NCBI RefSeq assembly: GCF_018704125.1
Contig: NZ_JAGTIS010000003.1
Span: 1-64,000 of the forward strand
DNA length: 64,000 nt
Direction of reading: 5' to 3'
Origin: Metapseudomonas boanensis
GTDB lineage: Bacteria; Pseudomonadota; Gammaproteobacteria; Pseudomonadales; Pseudomonadaceae
A model generated the notes under the pieces. The model saw only the letters and a list, made by a program, of their open reading frames with translations, searched no databases and was not told the origin of the DNA. Of the stretch, positions 62,034-64,000 are shown in pieces; the stretch's first letter is position 1; each line of letters opens with the position of its first letter. Made by a program: the position numbers and the translations under genes.

Positions 62034-63007
62034 GCTGCGTGAGGATAGGCCTGAAGGAACTGCCCGACGAAGTCTTGCAGGTCCTCGGCCGCTAAGCGGT
62101 TGATGCCGGCGGCCCGCTTGCGCCCGCCACCGGTGGCGAAGCTTCGGCAGAAGGCATCCGCCTCCAGGCTGGCAGTGGCCGGTACGCGCAGACTGAAAGT
62201 CCAGTCGCCATCAGCTCTGGCACTGAGCAGGCCGAGCGCGCGCTGCGGATCCCGCGCCGCCAGCTGGTTGGCCAGCACACCGCTGACCCGCCGCGCCCAG
62301 GGCTCAGCCGGCAGGCGATAGAGCAACGCCCCCGCGCCCGCCTGCCAGGGATCCAGGCTGGCCGCAGCCGCCATGTCAGCCGCATATCCTTCGCGCAATC
62401 GGACAAAGCTGAGGCTATCCCGTACGAAGCCCAGGGGATCGTCATAGGGCAACAACTTCGCCGCCAACAGCACCGGATCGAAGTGCAGGTCGGCGAGGCT
62501 TTCGCCATAGGCGTTGTAGTTCAGCAGCAGGCCCAATTCTTCCAGGCCGCCGATGTCCTCCTCCCCAAGCCCATGACGCGCGGCCAGCGCCCGGGCCGGG
62601 CCCGGCATGCCATCGCCGAAGGCCGCCGCCACCGCCCAGCGATGGAATCGCCCCTCCAGGAAGCGATCCACCAGCAGGCTGGTGCAGACATCTGCAGCCG
62701 TGTCGATGAAGGACTCGAACCCTGGGTGCTGCGGCAGCGCACCGGCAAAGTGATGGTCGAAGTAGCGAATGCGGACACCGACCTCGAGAAGCCGCGCGAC
62801 ATCCGAGCGGTTCTGCTCATGGGCGATATCCAGCACCGTCACACGCTCGCCAGCGCCCGCCTGCACGCGCTGCAGCAGGCCAATGTCGCGCTTCACTCCG
62901 CTGACCAGGCGCACCGCAGCGTCCAGCTCCCCGGCCAGGCGCAGTTGCTGCAAGGCGCAGAGTCCGTCCGCGTCACCATTGAAGGCACAGTGATCGAGCA
63001 TTTTCAT
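62027..63007 (-). CDS. DHH-family phosphoesterase-like protein
   Basis: The 326-residue protein shows DHH-superfamily motifs: HCAFNGDADGLCALQQL near residues 6-22 (DxD metal site), VLDIAHEQ, and YFDHHFAG (DHH near residues 83-85). A C-terminal GGGRKRAAGIN block matches the DHHA1 GGGH-like motif. Members are oligonucleotide or cyclic-dinucleotide phosphodiesterases, or act on other phosphoesters. It interrupts the run of steroid genes and shows no link to them. The stop TAG lies inside a REP unit. Two ATG codons, at 63007 and 63001, are possible starts; the second has better spacing to GAGGA. Confidence 0.75.
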   Translation of the reverse strand: MKMLDHCAFNGDADGLCALQQLRLAGELDAAVRLVSGVKRDIGLLQRVQAGAGERVTVLDIAHEQNRSDVARLLEVGVRIRYFDHHFAGALPQHPGFESFIDTAADVCTSLLVDRFLEGRFHRWAVAAAFGDGMPGPARALAARHGLGEEDIGGLEELGLLLNYNAYGESLADLHFDPVLLAAKLLPYDDPLGFVRDSLSFVRLREGYAADMAAAASLDPWQAGAGALLYRLPAEPWARRVSGVLANQLAARDPQRALGLLSARADGDWTFSLRVPATASLEADAFCRSFATGGGRKRAAGINRLAAEDLQDFVGQFLQAYPHAAL

Positions 63008-63025
63008 ATTCCTCGGATTCGAATC

Positions 63026-63088
63026 TGTAGGAGCCAGCTTGCTGGCGAATTCGGCGCCAGGCCTTTCGCCAGCAAGCGGGTTCCTACA
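63026..63088. repeat. REP pair
   Basis: TGTAGGAGCCAGCTTGCTGG is followed by TTCGCCAGCAAGCGGGTTCCTACA, an inverted pair between the SDR and DHH genes. Confidence 0.7.
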
Positions 63089-63093
63089 TGCAA

Positions 63094-63882
63094 TCAGCGC
63101 ATCAGTTCGCCACCGTTGGCGTCCAGTTGCACACCGTTGATGGCGCTGGCGTAGTCGGAGGCCAGGAACAACGCCGCACGGGCACATTCCTCGTCGCCCG
63201 GCATGCGCCCGCCGGGAATCCCCGCGCTGCACTCGGTCCGCACCAGCTCTTCGCTGATGCCCCGCGCAGCCGCAGCCTCGCGCACATGGGCCTGCACCGG
63301 CTCGCCCCACATCCAACCACAGGCCAGGCCGTTGACCCGCAGGCCATGTTCAGCCAGCTCGTTCGCCAGGTAGCGCACCGCCACCGCCAGAGTGCCTTTG
63401 GAAATCGCGTAGGCGCCGCCGCCCGCATAGGGCTGGTGCACGCCCAGGGTGTTGATCATGACGATGGCGCCGGAGCGTTGGGCCTTCATCTGTGGCAGCA
63501 CGGCACGGGTCAGGTGCAACGAGCCGAACAGATTCACGTCGAGGGCCTCCTGCATCAACTGATCGGAGCAGTTTTCCAGCAGATCGAAGCCGCCATGGGC
63601 ATAGGCGCTGTTGACCAGAGCATCGATACGCCCGAAGCGCGCCACCGTGGCCTCGGCAAATGCCTGGCAAGCCTTGGCGTCGCTCACGTCGGTGGGCACC
63701 CAGAGCACCTGGCTGTCGGTGCCGATCGCACGAACGCGCTCTTCAGCCTCGCGCAGGCGCGCTTCATTGCGGGCGCAGATGGCCACCGCACGGGCGCCCT
63801 CGCGGGCGGCTTCCAGTGCGAGCTTGATACCCATTCCCGGGCCGATACCGGAAATCATCACAACCTTGTCTTTCAGCAACAT
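63094..63882 (-). CDS. SDR with Thr in place of the catalytic Ser
   Basis: The 262-residue SDR has SGIGPGMGIKLALEAAREGA at the cofactor site and CARNEARLREAEE after strand 2, suggesting NADPH. NSAYAHGG replaces NNAG, and YAISK carries the Tyr and Lys. Thirteen residues before the Tyr, where the catalytic Ser is normal, the sequence reads NTLG, giving Thr. A large lid with Cys and Trp residues (CGWMWGEPVQAHVREA) lies in the substrate loop. It may still be active. It is a single gene between REP pairs, downstream of the window edge. Confidence 0.78.
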   Translation of the reverse strand: MLLKDKVVMISGIGPGMGIKLALEAAREGARAVAICARNEARLREAEERVRAIGTDSQVLWVPTDVSDAKACQAFAEATVARFGRIDALVNSAYAHGGFDLLENCSDQLMQEALDVNLFGSLHLTRAVLPQMKAQRSGAIVMINTLGVHQPYAGGGAYAISKGTLAVAVRYLANELAEHGLRVNGLACGWMWGEPVQAHVREAAAARGISEELVRTECSAGIPGGRMPGDEECARAALFLASDYASAINGVQLDANGGELMR

Positions 63883-63941
63883 GTTCAGTTCCTCTTGTTG
63901 TTATCGATCTGCTGTTCGTAGGTACACGGGGGGACGCCTGG

Positions 63942-63995
63942 TTCTTGCTCGCGAACTCCGGGGGTCCCCTTCGCGAGCAAGCTCGCTCCTACACA
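63942..63995. repeat. REP pair at the window end
   Basis: TTCTTGCTCGCGAA and TTCGCGAGCAAGCTCGCTCC with a TACACA end form an inverted REP pair. Confidence 0.65.
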
Positions 63996-64000
63996 CAAAA

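Noticed and set aside
61893-62035. Possible CRISPR array because of regular repeats
   Set aside because: Units alternate in orientation, are palindromic, and lack equal-length unique spacers; they are REP sequences.

Overview
The window looks like a chromosomal segment of a high-GC Pseudomonas-type gammaproteobacterium. The signs are GC-rich codon use, many intergenic palindromes of the Pseudomonas REP type, a RAYT fragment, orphan chemotaxis and c-di-GMP genes, and a large steroid-catabolism region. No tRNA, rRNA or CRISPR array was seen. All family assignments come from reading the translations; no database search was run.

Region 1 (1-7853) is an AT-richer accessory island bounded on both sides by right ends of the same IS5-type element in direct orientation. 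It carries a compact same-strand cluster: an aminotransferase whose N-terminal half was removed at the IS end, a small unknown protein, an asparagine-synthetase-like amidotransferase, a MATE exporter, a saccharopine/carboxynorspermidine-dehydrogenase-like protein interrupted by one in-frame TGA, and a CapK/PaaK-like adenylate-forming enzyme. This reads as a decaying gene cluster for a small amino-acid-derived metabolite of unknown structure. A RAYT remnant and IS5 debris close the island.

Region 2 (7979-19530) is mixed: a SAM methyltransferase, a response-regulator diguanylate cyclase with a large MASE1/CHASE hybrid histidine kinase, small secreted or Cys-rich proteins, a broken BRO-N gene, a cheR remnant with an intact cheD, and a 2-oxoglutarate oxygenase.

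Region 3 (19729-63882) is a steroid catabolic region. Ring A/B functions are a ketosteroid isomerase, KshA, the extradiol dioxygenase HsaC/TesB, the C-C hydrolase HsaD, and the hydratase-aldolase-acylating dehydrogenase set HsaE/F/G. Ring C/D functions are FadD3, IpdF, FadE30, IpdC, EchA20, IpdA/IpdB, further acyl-CoA dehydrogenases and FadA6. Several SDRs and two SnoaL-like proteins accompany them. A central block (30639-41629) holds RND, YCF48, DUF1302 and DUF1329 genes, probably envelope handling of a hydrophobic substrate, plus a saccharopine-dehydrogenase-like protein, a FAD oxidoreductase and an MFS transporter. A LuxR-type regulator resembling the Comamonas testosterone activator TeiR/TesR ends the hsaC operon. 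KstD, KshB and HsaA/HsaB are not in the window, so the pathway must be completed elsewhere.

The most interesting unreported-looking signal is a short partly palindromic motif (ATCGTCC-N4-GGACTAGC type) placed 58 to 88 bases before the first start codon of each of the five ring-degradation transcription units. It is a candidate operator for a steroid regulon. Three ~95-base two-armed REP elements sit in or beside these promoters and operons.
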